Part shown: positions 16,953-25,832 of the stretch, one piece after another
Numbering within the stretch: position 1 is the stretch's first letter
How the letters are laid out: each line of letters opens with the position of its first letter
Origin: Lachnospiraceae bacterium
GTDB lineage: Bacteria; Bacillota; Clostridia; Lachnospirales; Anaerotignaceae
Length of the DNA: 64,000 nt
Direction of reading: 5' to 3'
Assembly (NCBI GenBank): GCA_019422065.1
Contig: JAHZEA010000001.1
Span: 160,396 to 224,395 of the forward strand
The notes under the pieces: model-generated
Databases searched by the model: none
Seen by the model: the letters and a program-made list of their open reading frames with translations, nothing else
What the model was told of the DNA's origin: nothing
Position numbers and translations under genes: made by a program

Positions 16953-19271
16953 TTAGTTTAATGTAGCTGTCTTTGTAGCGTCGTCCCAGTTGATCTTGCT
17001 GTCGTTAAGACCAAGAGCGTATCCCATATCTCTAAGAGGAATGAATGCTCTGCTGTCAGTGATTTCACACTGTGCCTGCATTGGAACTTCAACGCCGTTG
17101 ATTACCATTACGCTTGAGCCAACAACCATGTTGATTACTCTATCACCAAATGTGATTGTAACTGTATGTGTTGGGTCATCCCATCTTACGATAGCTGAAT
17201 CAGAAAGAGCTTCTGTTACGGCACGTACTGGGAGCATTGTGTAACCGTTGCTGATGTAAGCAGGAACGTCAAGAGCGATTGCTTTGTCGTTAGCATACAT
17301 TTCTGTAGCACCGATTGTTACTTTAAGTGTTGTTGTGAATGTGTTGTCACCCTGATCACGACCAGATGTTACAACGTTTACATAACCGTCAAGAACTGTT
17401 ACGCTTCTCTTATCGAAGTATGGAGTCTTGTCGTTGTCAACGCCGCTCTCGATAGAGTTCTGGAAGATAGCATCATCTGTTACTTTATCTAAGTCGTTAT
17501 AGCTTGTATCAGTCCACTTAGTTCCACTTAATTCACTAGAACTAATTGTGTCTGTAGCAACGAGTTTAAGAGCATACTCACCTGCTGGGATATTTCTTTC
17601 CATGTAAAGCTCGCAGTTTGTTATTTTGATAACTGCTGGCTCTTTAGCTGACTCGCTGTCAACTGTCATTTCAAGCTGACCAGCATCATTTACTTCAACG
17701 TTTTTAAGTTTAAGGTCACCTGATACAACCTCTACTGTTGGGTCATCATCAAATTCAAGGTTTTCAATTTCAAGAGCGAATTTCTTGCCTTTTTCAAGTA
17801 CGCCAGCCTCAGCCTCTGTAATTGTGATGTCACCGATTGTTGTATGTCTGTAGTCGATGATAGCATCTGTCTTTGTAGCTTCAACTGTTACAGGAGCAAC
17901 TGCTGTACCAACTACTGCTTCGATTTCTTCATCTACGCCTTTACCTGTAAGTGTAGCTGTGATATCGCCTGTAAAGTCAGGAGCGATTGAAAGCTGGAAT
18001 GTGAAATGTACTTCAGATGTGTCATCCTCATCTGTTATTGTCCAATTGCCAAATGTAAGCTCGTTTCCGTCTTCATTAATAGAGAATGCCTCACCAGTAT
18101 AGCTTACGTTGTCTTCATCGCTGATGTCAACGCCAAGAACTCTAACGCCTTCTGGGAATACAATCTTTGTTTTTCTGTTTGTTAACCAAGAAGCTGCAAC
18201 TGATTCTTCCATTGTTACTTCAAGAGTATCGTTGTCTTCATCCATAGAACCTGAATAGAATACTGGAAGAGTCTTGTCTTCAGCTTCCCATGTTACGCCG
18301 TATGTTACAGCTGTAGCAACTTCAAGAGTTGTCTTAGTAATGTCATCGCCAGATACTGTCATTTCGCAGATTTCGCCTGGCTCTACTTCATCATCATCAT
18401 ATACAACATCTGCTGAAATTGTGATGATAATAGGTGTGCCCTCTCTAAGGTCATCCGCATCTGCAACTTTGCTGAAATCATATGCGATTTCTACATCTTC
18501 ATCATCAAATTCATTATCACTTGTAAATGAAAATGCACCCTCTAATCCGCTTGGATATACACTGATCATATCTTTGATGTCTTTTTCTTTAAATGACCAG
18601 TCACTTGAAAGTTTAAGCTTAATTTTGCCTGTATCGCTGAAAGAGTTAGCTGTTGTTTCTTTAATTACGATATTTTTAAGTGTAGTAACATTTTCAGAAA
18701 CATCTTTCTTTCCTTCAACAGTTACAGTAGCGTCACCGTCAGCAACAGTAGCGAATTTGTATGTTCCTGATGTAACTTCTGACTGTAATGGGTCGATTGT
18801 TACAGTAGCGTCGCCGTTATCTGTAAGGTTTGTGAGCATGTAAACTTTGATACCCTTATCATATCCCTTTACAACATTAGGGTTGTCATATATATTACCT
18901 TCGATAACAATGCTCTTAGCTGAAAGCTTTGTAACTTCTACATTCTGAAGACCTTCGATGAAAGTTGCCTCGTTTCCATCCTTGGCATCTCCATTCTCAT
19001 CTACTTTACCATTCTCGTCTACAGCATCGCCATAGTAGTTCCATTCTGCATTTGTAAGGTCAAGTTCAAATGCTACTGATGCACCTGATGTTAAATTCTC
19101 AATGTCATCATCATAAATTGTAAGTGTTGGAGCACTACCGCTTTTAAGGTCATCATCCTCAGCACCTGTTACAACTTTTGAAATACGGTTTGTTGAAGCA
19201 GCAAATGCTGTCATAGGAACCATGCCTACAACCATAACAGCTGCCAACAATAAAGCCAATTTCTTTTTCAT
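16953..19271 (-). CDS. Secreted acidic surface (S-layer-like) protein with C-terminal copper-amine-oxidase-N stalk domain
   Basis: 772 residues. A signal peptide (MKKKLALLLAAVMVVGMVPMTAFAA) is cut near residue 25. The middle 600 residues are beta-rich, very acidic (many D/E), with repeating segments of similar character. The last ~110 residues are a stalk domain with the paired motifs TMLPVRAVTEAL and AFIPLRDMGYALG. Codon choice is uniform and GC-richer than the neighbourhood, the promoter (19353-19381) is near consensus, and the gene is monocistronic with a strong terminator. All this suggests a very abundant exported protein, perhaps the S-layer subunit. No SLH or CWB2 repeats are seen, so the anchoring mechanism is unclear. 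Confidence 0.8.
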   Translation of the reverse strand: MKKKLALLLAAVMVVGMVPMTAFAASTNRISKVVTGAEDDDLKSGSAPTLTIYDDDIENLTSGASVAFELDLTNAEWNYYGDAVDENGKVDENGDAKDGNEATFIEGLQNVEVTKLSAKSIVIEGNIYDNPNVVKGYDKGIKVYMLTNLTDNGDATVTIDPLQSEVTSGTYKFATVADGDATVTVEGKKDVSENVTTLKNIVIKETTANSFSDTGKIKLKLSSDWSFKEKDIKDMISVYPSGLEGAFSFTSDNEFDDEDVEIAYDFSKVADADDLREGTPIIITISADVVYDDDEVEPGEICEMTVSGDDITKTTLEVATAVTYGVTWEAEDKTLPVFYSGSMDEDNDTLEVTMEESVAASWLTNRKTKIVFPEGVRVLGVDISDEDNVSYTGEAFSINEDGNELTFGNWTITDEDDTSEVHFTFQLSIAPDFTGDITATLTGKGVDEEIEAVVGTAVAPVTVEATKTDAIIDYRHTTIGDITITEAEAGVLEKGKKFALEIENLEFDDDPTVEVVSGDLKLKNVEVNDAGQLEMTVDSESAKEPAVIKITNCELYMERNIPAGEYALKLVATDTISSSELSGTKWTDTSYNDLDKVTDDAIFQNSIESGVDNDKTPYFDKRSVTVLDGYVNVVTSGRDQGDNTFTTTLKVTIGATEMYANDKAIALDVPAYISNGYTMLPVRAVTEALSDSAIVRWDDPTHTVTITFGDRVINMVVGSSVMVINGVEVPMQAQCEITDSRAFIPLRDMGYALGLNDSKINWDDATKTATLN

Positions 19272-19352
19272 GTCTTTGTTTCCTCCCTTTTTAAATTTGT
19301 ATTTTCAATCTGTTTTTGAAGGTTCGCTACACACCCTCAACTTACAGATAGA

Positions 19353-19381
19353 ATTATAGCATTGTCCCAAACTATCGTCAA
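19353..19381 (-). promoter_or_regulatory. Strong sigma-A promoter of the surface-protein gene
   Basis: On the minus strand TTGACG (19376-19381), 17-bp spacer, TATAAT (19353-19358); about 80 bases of leader follow before the GGGAGG ribosome site. Confidence 0.85.
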
Positions 19382-19814
19382 TAATTCAGGCAGAAGTGTA
19401 ATCTTACTGTAACATTGACGAAATATATCCGCAAAAAGTCCACAGCTCAACTACAATATTGCACCTTTAACGCACAATAATGTCATTTGCCAGAAAATAG
19501 GCGCAGTTTATGGACAAAACCTAATACATTATATACCAAATCCTGCCGTATTTCAATAAAAATTATCCCCAAAATATAAATTCTTTTCTTTTGCCTTTCT
19601 GTTCACAGCCATATCCCCTTAAAAACGAAAAAACGTACTTTGTTGCTTAAAATCGTTCTATTAATTAAAAATACAAGATATATTTTTCTTGTACTTATCA
19701 ACTGTTTAAAAAGCTTCTTTAGTACTAACCCCTGCGGTTATCCACTAATACAGCTAAAAGCAGCTGAATTAAGTATTCTTATTTACAAACCAAGAAACAT
19801 ATTTAAATTCGCAC
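19382..19814. other. Gene-free upstream region of the surface-protein gene
   Basis: A low-complexity spacer. A 66-codon rightward ORF at 19640-19840 lacks a ribosome site and runs into a terminator, so I do not call it. Confidence 0.5.
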
Positions 19815-19856
19815 TAAAAAAGGGGTATAAAACCATATAGCTTTATACCCCTTTTA
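19815..19856 (-). terminator. Terminator of the cdaA-cdaR operon
   Basis: Perfect 10-bp stem GGGGTATAAA/TTTATACCCC with U runs on both strands. Confidence 0.92.
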
Positions 19857-19869
19857 GTATTTTATTTGT

Positions 19870-21144
19870 TTACTGGGTTTCTTCTTCCTCAGAACTTACC
19901 TCTTGTGTTTCCTCATTTATAATAACCGTAGCATAAGGCGCCTGACCAATAAGTGAGCAGCCATCCGGCAGTGAAACATCTATCTGTACCCTGTGTTCTC
20001 CCGGTGTAAGACCACTTACATCTACATAGTACTTTATGTCTTCAGCTGTTATGCCGCTGCCGGAAACCTCTATATTAAATGAGTCTTTTTCAACCTCAGC
20101 AACGCCTTCTGCTTCACCTGTTATTTCAATATTATCAGAATCGAATGAAATATTGTGTTCTTCCTTTCCGGTTATCTCAATTGTAACCGTTATTCTTCCG
20201 TCAGAACCATCAGCTATATCCGCCCCTTGAGGAAGATATATAGAAGCGTCATACGTCCTTACCACATCGGCAGAGCTGCCTGTAATGTCCACATCAGGCA
20301 AAGTTACATACATAATGTTGCCTAATATATCCGGACTTGCGCTTACCATTACATAATCCGGGCTTACATTTACCTTACCAACACTGCAGCCATCAGCAGG
20401 CTCACCTGTATACTGTACCTGAACCGGAATTTTACGCTCTGTTTCCATTTTAAGCGTAACTACAGCCACATCACGGCTTATATAAACATTATTAATAACA
20501 TTTCCGTCGGCATCATAGGCCGCAAGTGTAGATGTTACTTTCTGGCCGTTGTGCGGAGAATCAAGATTTACAGTTGCCTTAACACTGGCAACGTTAAGTA
20601 CATCGCCTTTTGCGCCATATACCTTAACATATTCAGGGTCAATAGTTTCACTGCTTACCGAAACACCGCTTTCCACACTGCCGTTAAATACAGCTTCAAC
20701 TTTAAAGTCCTTTGAAACATTTTCGTCAAGATAAACTTCTACATCAGACGGTGTAATATATTCTGTGTCAACATAATCACTGGCAAGAAGGCCGGTTTTA
20801 ATCTTAACCGGCAGGCTTACCTCATCCGGCGAAGATTCCATATCAATAGACGAAATATCTATATACGCCGAAAATGACTTGTTCTGCTGAATTTTATCCA
20901 GCACCATTCTTTTACCCCTAAGCCTTACCGAAACCTTGGTATTTTCTATTTCATCGGCATTTGTAATTGTCTTTCCGGCTTCTTCAGCGTAAGAAGCATT
21001 TATAATGTCCAAATTAGCCGTAAAAATCCTTGTTTCAACGGGATTTTCTATGTTTATAACAATAAACCAGAGGCAAATGGCTATAAAAACGGAAAGTAAT
21101 TTCCATCCGGCGTCTTTTGTGAGAGTTTCTTTAAACTTACTCAT
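19870..21144 (-). CDS. cdaR: YbbR-domain protein, CdaR-like regulator of CdaA
   Basis: 424 residues from the ATG at 21142-21144 (GGAGGAGGGG upstream), overlapping the end of cdaA by 8 bases. A single N-terminal membrane anchor (about 13-32, KLLSVFIAICLWFIVINIENP) is followed by about four extracellular YbbR repeats of roughly 80 residues and an acidic tail ending EVSSEEEETQ. CdaR binds and modulates the diadenylate cyclase CdaA at the membrane. It is longer than some homologues only through the acidic tail. In many Firmicutes glmM follows; here a terminator follows instead. Confidence 0.9.
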   Translation of the reverse strand: MSKFKETLTKDAGWKLLSVFIAICLWFIVINIENPVETRIFTANLDIINASYAEEAGKTITNADEIENTKVSVRLRGKRMVLDKIQQNKSFSAYIDISSIDMESSPDEVSLPVKIKTGLLASDYVDTEYITPSDVEVYLDENVSKDFKVEAVFNGSVESGVSVSSETIDPEYVKVYGAKGDVLNVASVKATVNLDSPHNGQKVTSTLAAYDADGNVINNVYISRDVAVVTLKMETERKIPVQVQYTGEPADGCSVGKVNVSPDYVMVSASPDILGNIMYVTLPDVDITGSSADVVRTYDASIYLPQGADIADGSDGRITVTIEITGKEEHNISFDSDNIEITGEAEGVAEVEKDSFNIEVSGSGITAEDIKYYVDVSGLTPGEHRVQIDVSLPDGCSLIGQAPYATVIINEETQEVSSEEEETQ

Positions 21145-22003
21145 CTTTTTTGCCCCTCCTCCAGAATATTTTCTTTTTCTTGCTTCTGCTCTTTTTGCCC
21201 TGTAAAAGCATGCGCCGCATAGCGTCAACACTTAAATTGCGGTAAAGCACACCGCCGTTGGCTATTGATATGGCACCTGTTTCTTCTGAAACAACAACAA
21301 CAAAAGCGTCTGAAACCTCGCTGGCACCTATAGCGGCCCTGTGCCTTGTGCCCAAATCCATGCTAATGTCGTTGCTTTCTGTAAGGGGCAGAAAGCATGT
21401 AGCGGCAGCAACACGGTTATTTTTTATAATAACAGCGCCGTCGTGAAGCGGAGTATTTTTTTCAAATATGTTAATAAGAAGCTGACTTGTAACAACAGCA
21501 TCTATATTAATGCCTGTTCTTTCAAAATCGCCTAAAGGCACATCCCTTTCAATAAGCATAAGAGCACCTGTCCTTGCAGCACTCATTTTTTCAGAGGCCT
21601 TTATAACCTCCTCAACTGTCTTTTCTGTGTACTCACGGCTTTTTTCAGGCGTGTCAAAATTAAGCATTGCAAAAAAATGCTTGCTCTTTCCAAGCTGCTC
21701 CAAGGCCTTCCTCAGCTCCGGCTGGAAAACAACTATAACCGCTATAATACCAACAGATATTGTGTTTTGCAGTATCCATAATATAGTGTTAAGCCTAAGC
21801 ATGTATGATGCCAAAGCGAATATCACAATAACAAGTATGCCCTTAAAAAGAACCCACGCCCTTGTTTCCTTAATCCAAAATATCATTTTATATATAAGGT
21901 AAGCGACTATCAGAATATCAAGAATATCCCTGACACCCACTGTAGGCATGGATACACTGGCAAACCTAAAGCTGTCCCAAAGGTTTATTATATAATGATC
22001 CAT
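21137..22003 (-). CDS. cdaA: Diadenylate cyclase CdaA (DacA)
   Basis: 288 residues with three N-terminal membrane helices (about 25-95) and a DAC domain. The catalytic motifs are DGA at 188-190 (LHDGAVII) and RHR at 220-222 (GTRHRAAIG). It makes c-di-AMP from two ATP at the inner face of the membrane; c-di-AMP controls potassium uptake, osmolyte balance and cell-wall homeostasis. A basic C-terminal tail (KSRSKKKKIFWRRGKK) follows the domain. Translationally coupled at both ends: its start overlaps the stop of the upstream membrane gene by one base, and its end overlaps cdaR. Confidence 0.96.
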   Translation of the reverse strand: MDHYIINLWDSFRFASVSMPTVGVRDILDILIVAYLIYKMIFWIKETRAWVLFKGILVIVIFALASYMLRLNTILWILQNTISVGIIAVIVVFQPELRKALEQLGKSKHFFAMLNFDTPEKSREYTEKTVEEVIKASEKMSAARTGALMLIERDVPLGDFERTGINIDAVVTSQLLINIFEKNTPLHDGAVIIKNNRVAAATCFLPLTESNDISMDLGTRHRAAIGASEVSDAFVVVVSEETGAISIANGGVLYRNLSVDAMRRMLLQGKKSRSKKKKIFWRRGKKDE

Positions 22004-22947
22004 TAATCCTCACTCCCGTTGCGCTCTTTATGAGGCATTTTCATTTTAGGTACGGCTTTTACATAATAAATGTAATTTTTGTCCTGAAACCGCACTCTTT
22101 CGGTATGTCTGTAGTCGGGTAAATCATCAAAAAGCCTTATAATAAAAGCAATTACCGCAGATAAAAATACAAAAAACGGCAGCCCCACAACGGAAAACTT
22201 GCTTCCGCCTATAATTACAGCCAAAAACATGGCTATAACAGTCACTATTGCCGAGGCTATAATGGCAATTTCTTTTTCATGGTCAATATGCGCACTGCTT
22301 ATGGCCCAAGATGTTACCACAGCTAAAACCATGGCCGCTGCAGCATAAAAACTGCCTGATATAACAGCCATCCCGGCATCTGAAAAAATGTATGTATACA
22401 TATTAAAAAGTACATCCGGCATAGTTGATGCGGAAAACTCCGAAGATGGCGACATTTTAATAAATTCCTGCATAATAGGCGTTACTTGGTTTGTAAACAT
22501 TGCCGCAGCCACAGGAAATATAGCTTTTCCGCCTAAATATATCCCGCCTAAAAAAGCAACTGCATAAGGCACCTTAAATTTAAAGCAAACCAGCATAGCT
22601 ACAAATAATAAACTCTCCTTAGGAAAAACTCTTCCGTAAAACACATATAAAAGAAAGAAAAATATCAAAGCCGCTACAGCTGTTTCAACAGATGCCGAAG
22701 CTATAAAAATAACTGCCGCCAAAGCCGCTACAGCTAAAAAAACTGCTGGCGACGAAACAGATGCAAATATACCGCCTAAAAGCACTATAATAAGTTTTTT
22801 TGTGCCCACTAAATTTCCAGCAGATAAAGAGCTCATTAATAAAAAAGTTATTATACCCGCCAAAAATTTAGATGCGATATTGATTTTATCCTCATTAAGC
22901 TTATAAATCCCTATCAGTCTTTGACGAATCAGAAATAACTCTTCCAT
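22003..22947 (-). CDS. Polytopic membrane protein of the cdaA operon, unknown function
   Basis: 314 residues with about 8-9 hydrophobic segments and a basic cytoplasmic tail after the last helix (KMKMPHKERNGSED). Several helices are Ala/Val-rich (AVFLAVAALAAVIFIASASVE). I do not recognise a named family, although its architecture recalls the membrane part of SpoIIE without the phosphatase domain. It overlaps cdaA by one base and the preceding gene by 47 bases, so it is tightly co-expressed with c-di-AMP synthesis and may be a membrane partner or sensor for it. Confidence 0.65.
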   Translation of the reverse strand: MEELFLIRQRLIGIYKLNEDKINIASKFLAGIITFLLMSSLSAGNLVGTKKLIIVLLGGIFASVSSPAVFLAVAALAAVIFIASASVETAVAALIFFFLLYVFYGRVFPKESLLFVAMLVCFKFKVPYAVAFLGGIYLGGKAIFPVAAAMFTNQVTPIMQEFIKMSPSSEFSASTMPDVLFNMYTYIFSDAGMAVISGSFYAAAAMVLAVVTSWAISSAHIDHEKEIAIIASAIVTVIAMFLAVIIGGSKFSVVGLPFFVFLSAVIAFIIRLFDDLPDYRHTERVRFQDKNYIYYVKAVPKMKMPHKERNGSED

Positions 22948-23371
22948 TTTCCTTCCCCTTTACAGATATTTTCCTTCCCTTAAGGCCGCCTGATACATTA
23001 AGCCTTTTAAGCCTTTCCTCATAAATATCAAGCCGCCTTTGGGCTTCCTCGTATTCTCTTTTGTATGTAAAAGAGCAAATAAATGTATATATTATCAATA
23101 TGGCTAAAAGCCCAACGCCGATTTCTATAATGGTGTTTTTGCTTATCATATCAAATATATCGGCATTTTTTATAACTAATTCATAAAGATAATACATACC
23201 GCAGATTATAAAAAAGCCCATAGCTACGCCTATGCGCATACTTAGTCCACGTAAATAAACATAGTCTCTTCTGTATTTAGATGTAATTTTTCTGTCTTTT
23301 TCGCCGTAATGCTTGTCATAAACGGCTAAGCTTACCATAGTTTTAATTCTTTTAAGGTCTTCCAAATACAA
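22901..23371 (-). CDS. Two-helix membrane protein at the head of the cdaA operon, unknown function
   Basis: 156 residues: a charged N-terminal region (1-45), two hydrophobic segments (about 48-68 and 82-102), then a charged, probably coiled-coil C-terminal part (YKREYEEAQRRLDIYEERLKRL). Family not recognised. Its 3' end overlaps the next gene by 47 bases in a different frame, which supports translational coupling. The ribosome site AAGGAGG lies directly upstream of the ATG at 23371. Confidence 0.65.
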   Translation of the reverse strand: MYLEDLKRIKTMVSLAVYDKHYGEKDRKITSKYRRDYVYLRGLSMRIGVAMGFFIICGMYYLYELVIKNADIFDMISKNTIIEIGVGLLAILIIYTFICSFTYKREYEEAQRRLDIYEERLKRLNVSGGLKGRKISVKGKENGRVISDSSKTDRDL

Positions 23372-23495
23372 AGTCCTCCTTTTAATCCTACTTCATAACT
23401 GTATTATAAATGGATAAAAGTTACTGCTTTTTAAGTATACCATAAAATACGTTGCTGAAAACAGCTATAATATTAAATTTTTTATAAATTCATAT

Positions 23496-25475
23496 TTACA
23501 GTTCTATTTTATAGTATTTCATTTTATTCCATAGCGTTGAACGGCTTATGCCCAGTTCTTGAGCCGCTTTTTTTCTTGAAAGCCCGTTGTTTTTAAGGGC
23601 AGCTATAATGCGGCGTTTTTCCCATTGCTGAGCCGCGGCTTCTTCCGGCGCATCGTTATCCTCATACTTTATTATTTGGCTTTTTCGCCTGTGTGCCTGC
23701 TCACTTTGCTCTGAAGATGCAAGAGCCCGGCCTATTTCGGTAAAAAGGGCACTGGTATTAATACGGCTGTTTTTCATCATAACTGTAATTCTCTCAAGTA
23801 TGTTCCTTAACTCACGTATGTTGCCCCTAAGCTCATATTTTGAAAGCTCCTCTATTATCTCACGCCATAGAGCCTCATTAGCCTTAAAACTTCTGTAGTC
23901 TATATCTTTTAAAAACTCAACGGCTATTTCCTCAATGTCGTCTTTGCGTTTTCTTAAAGGCGGAATTTTAAGCTCCAGCACATCAAGCCTATAATATAAA
24001 TCCTCTCTGAAATTGCCCTTTGCAACTTCTTTTTGTAAATCTCTGTTGGTAGCGGCTATAACCCGTACATCAACAGGTATAACTCTGTCACTTCCTATGC
24101 GGCGTATTTCTTTTTCCTGTATAACCCTTAAAAGCTGAACCTGCATTTCAAGGGGCATCTCGCCTATCTCGTCAAGGAATATTGTGCCCATGTGCGCCAT
24201 TTCAAAAACACCCATTTTGCCGCCTTTGCTGGCGCCTGTAAACGAGCCTTCATCATAGCCGAAAAACTCGGCTTCCAAAAGATTTTTAGGTATGGCGGCA
24301 CAGTTTACAGCCACAAAGGGCCCGCCGCTTCTAAAGCCTGCGTTGTGTATACTCTGAGCAAAAAGCTCTTTGCCCGTTCCCGTTTCACCCAATATAAGCA
24401 CTGTAGAATCCGAAAATGCATAGCTTTTAGCCACATTCTTGGTTTCCGTAATAGCAAATGATGAACCTTTTATATCATCAAAACCATATTTGGCAAAAAA
24501 ACCTTTCTTGTTTTTTGTAAGGCTTAAACGGGCGTTTTTCTCATGCTCCTGCAAAACAGCCAAGTCTTGAAAAGTGGAAACAACGCCTTTCTTTTTGCCG
24601 TCTACCTCAATAGGTATCCTGTGAGTAAGTACAGTACCGTACGGCAGCTCAAATATATCGCCTATATCTCCTCCGTCTTTTTCCATAGCCTTAATCATTT
24701 TAGTGCCTTTTATTACATTATAAATGTGCTGACCTTCTAAACGCTGGTTTTTATCGCGCTTAAGAAATTTATAAACCATGTCATTTGCGGCAATTATTAT
24801 TCCGTTTTCATCAATAGCAAGTATTGCATCGTTGGTAAAGTTAAATACAACTTTGTACTGTTCCAGCCTCAGTTCATTTTCTTTGTTCTTTTCTTCTTCC
24901 CTTTGTTTAACTGCGGCTATCTCCTTAGCACTGTTAATGGCCTGCAAAACACTTTCTGTGCTTAAATAAGCCGTTTTGTATGTAAACCCACGGCGCCTTA
25001 ATTCATAAGCAAAATCATCCGGCCCTATAAATATTGCTTTTTTGTCGGCATTATCAAAAAACGAATTTCTTGCGCTTTCGTTGCATGAAATATTAAAGCT
25101 TTCAACATCTATATTCCACTTTTGAGCCAAAAACTTACAGTCTGCCTCCTCACCATTATATAAAAGAAGCACCGCCTTGCTGTATCTGCTTTTGTCAAAA
25201 TCAGTTTTGCAAAAATCTATTGTGCTTTTTCTAACCATTAAAGCGCATACATCCCGGCCATACTCTACTATGCGGCTGTCCATACCATAAAAAAGGAAAA
25301 CTGTTTTGCCCTGCTCCATTTTTTCGCGGCAGTGCCTTGAAACATACTCCTCATCACATACCGAAACTTCTATGCCGCAGTTTAATTTTAAAAGCGCTTC
25401 TTCTATCTGCCCGGCATTAAAAGATGTAAAAGCAATAAAGTTTATTTTATCTAAATAATCCTGTCTTAAATCCAT
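23496..25475 (-). CDS. Sigma-54-dependent enhancer-binding regulator (PrpR-N sensor, PAS, AAA+, Fis HTH)
   Basis: 659 residues. The N-terminal ~190 residues resemble the PrpR-N/activator receptor fold, followed by a PAS domain (about 205-310), an AAA+ domain with Walker A GETGTGKE, the sigma-54 contact loop GSFTGA (a variant of GAFTGA) and Walker B IFLDEIGE, and a C-terminal Fis-type HTH (LSRKKAAQELGISRSTLWNKM). It activates transcription with RpoN. It is divergent from the second Fe-ADH gene, the obvious candidate target, yet that gene has a sigma-A-type promoter and I found no -24/-12 element there. Its targets may lie elsewhere. Confidence 0.92.
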   Translation of the reverse strand: MDLRQDYLDKINFIAFTSFNAGQIEEALLKLNCGIEVSVCDEEYVSRHCREKMEQGKTVFLFYGMDSRIVEYGRDVCALMVRKSTIDFCKTDFDKSRYSKAVLLLYNGEEADCKFLAQKWNIDVESFNISCNESARNSFFDNADKKAIFIGPDDFAYELRRRGFTYKTAYLSTESVLQAINSAKEIAAVKQREEEKNKENELRLEQYKVVFNFTNDAILAIDENGIIIAANDMVYKFLKRDKNQRLEGQHIYNVIKGTKMIKAMEKDGGDIGDIFELPYGTVLTHRIPIEVDGKKKGVVSTFQDLAVLQEHEKNARLSLTKNKKGFFAKYGFDDIKGSSFAITETKNVAKSYAFSDSTVLILGETGTGKELFAQSIHNAGFRSGGPFVAVNCAAIPKNLLEAEFFGYDEGSFTGASKGGKMGVFEMAHMGTIFLDEIGEMPLEMQVQLLRVIQEKEIRRIGSDRVIPVDVRVIAATNRDLQKEVAKGNFREDLYYRLDVLELKIPPLRKRKDDIEEIAVEFLKDIDYRSFKANEALWREIIEELSKYELRGNIRELRNILERITVMMKNSRINTSALFTEIGRALASSEQSEQAHRRKSQIIKYEDNDAPEEAAAQQWEKRRIIAALKNNGLSRKKAAQELGISRSTLWNKMKYYKIEL

Positions 25476-25750
25476 ATTATCCCCCGTAAAAACCTCAAAG
25501 CCATATATAAACGCGGTAAAGCGGCCTAACCATCAGCCTGAAATTTTTATGTTAAAAAATAATTTATTGTTAATTTAATATCATTAATTTTTTCTCCAAA
25601 TTTAGCTTATAAACTAATTTTACACCAGTATTGTATTATTTTAAATACCACGCAAACAAAAAATTTGAAAATTTATAGGTTTTAAACAGAGCTATTTGCC
25701 CTTAAAAACAGATTGTTCATATTAAAAAACCTTCTAATCCAAATTAGTAA
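25476..25750. other. Divergent intergenic region between the sigma-54 regulator and Fe-ADH gene 2
   Basis: AT-rich; I looked for TGGCAC-N5-TTGC elements and found none convincing. No ORF is called. Confidence 0.45.
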
Positions 25751-25779
25751 TTGAAATATTTACCTCTTTGCATTATAAT
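25751..25779 (+). promoter_or_regulatory. Sigma-A promoter of Fe-ADH gene 2
   Basis: TTGAAA (25751-25756), 17-bp spacer, TATAAT (25774-25779). Confidence 0.8.
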
Positions 25780-25832
25780 AATATAAACATATAGTTTAAT
25801 TATGTTAAATTAAATTCAAAGGAGTGTTATAA

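Noticed and set aside
19640..19840. 66-codon rightward ORF between the surface-protein gene and cdaR
   Set aside because: No ribosome site, and it ends inside the operon terminator.
25740..25775. Possible sigma-54 -24/-12 promoter before Fe-ADH gene 2 (TTGCA at about 25768)
   Set aside because: The GG of the -24 box is absent at the required spacing, and a good sigma-A promoter overlaps the same place.
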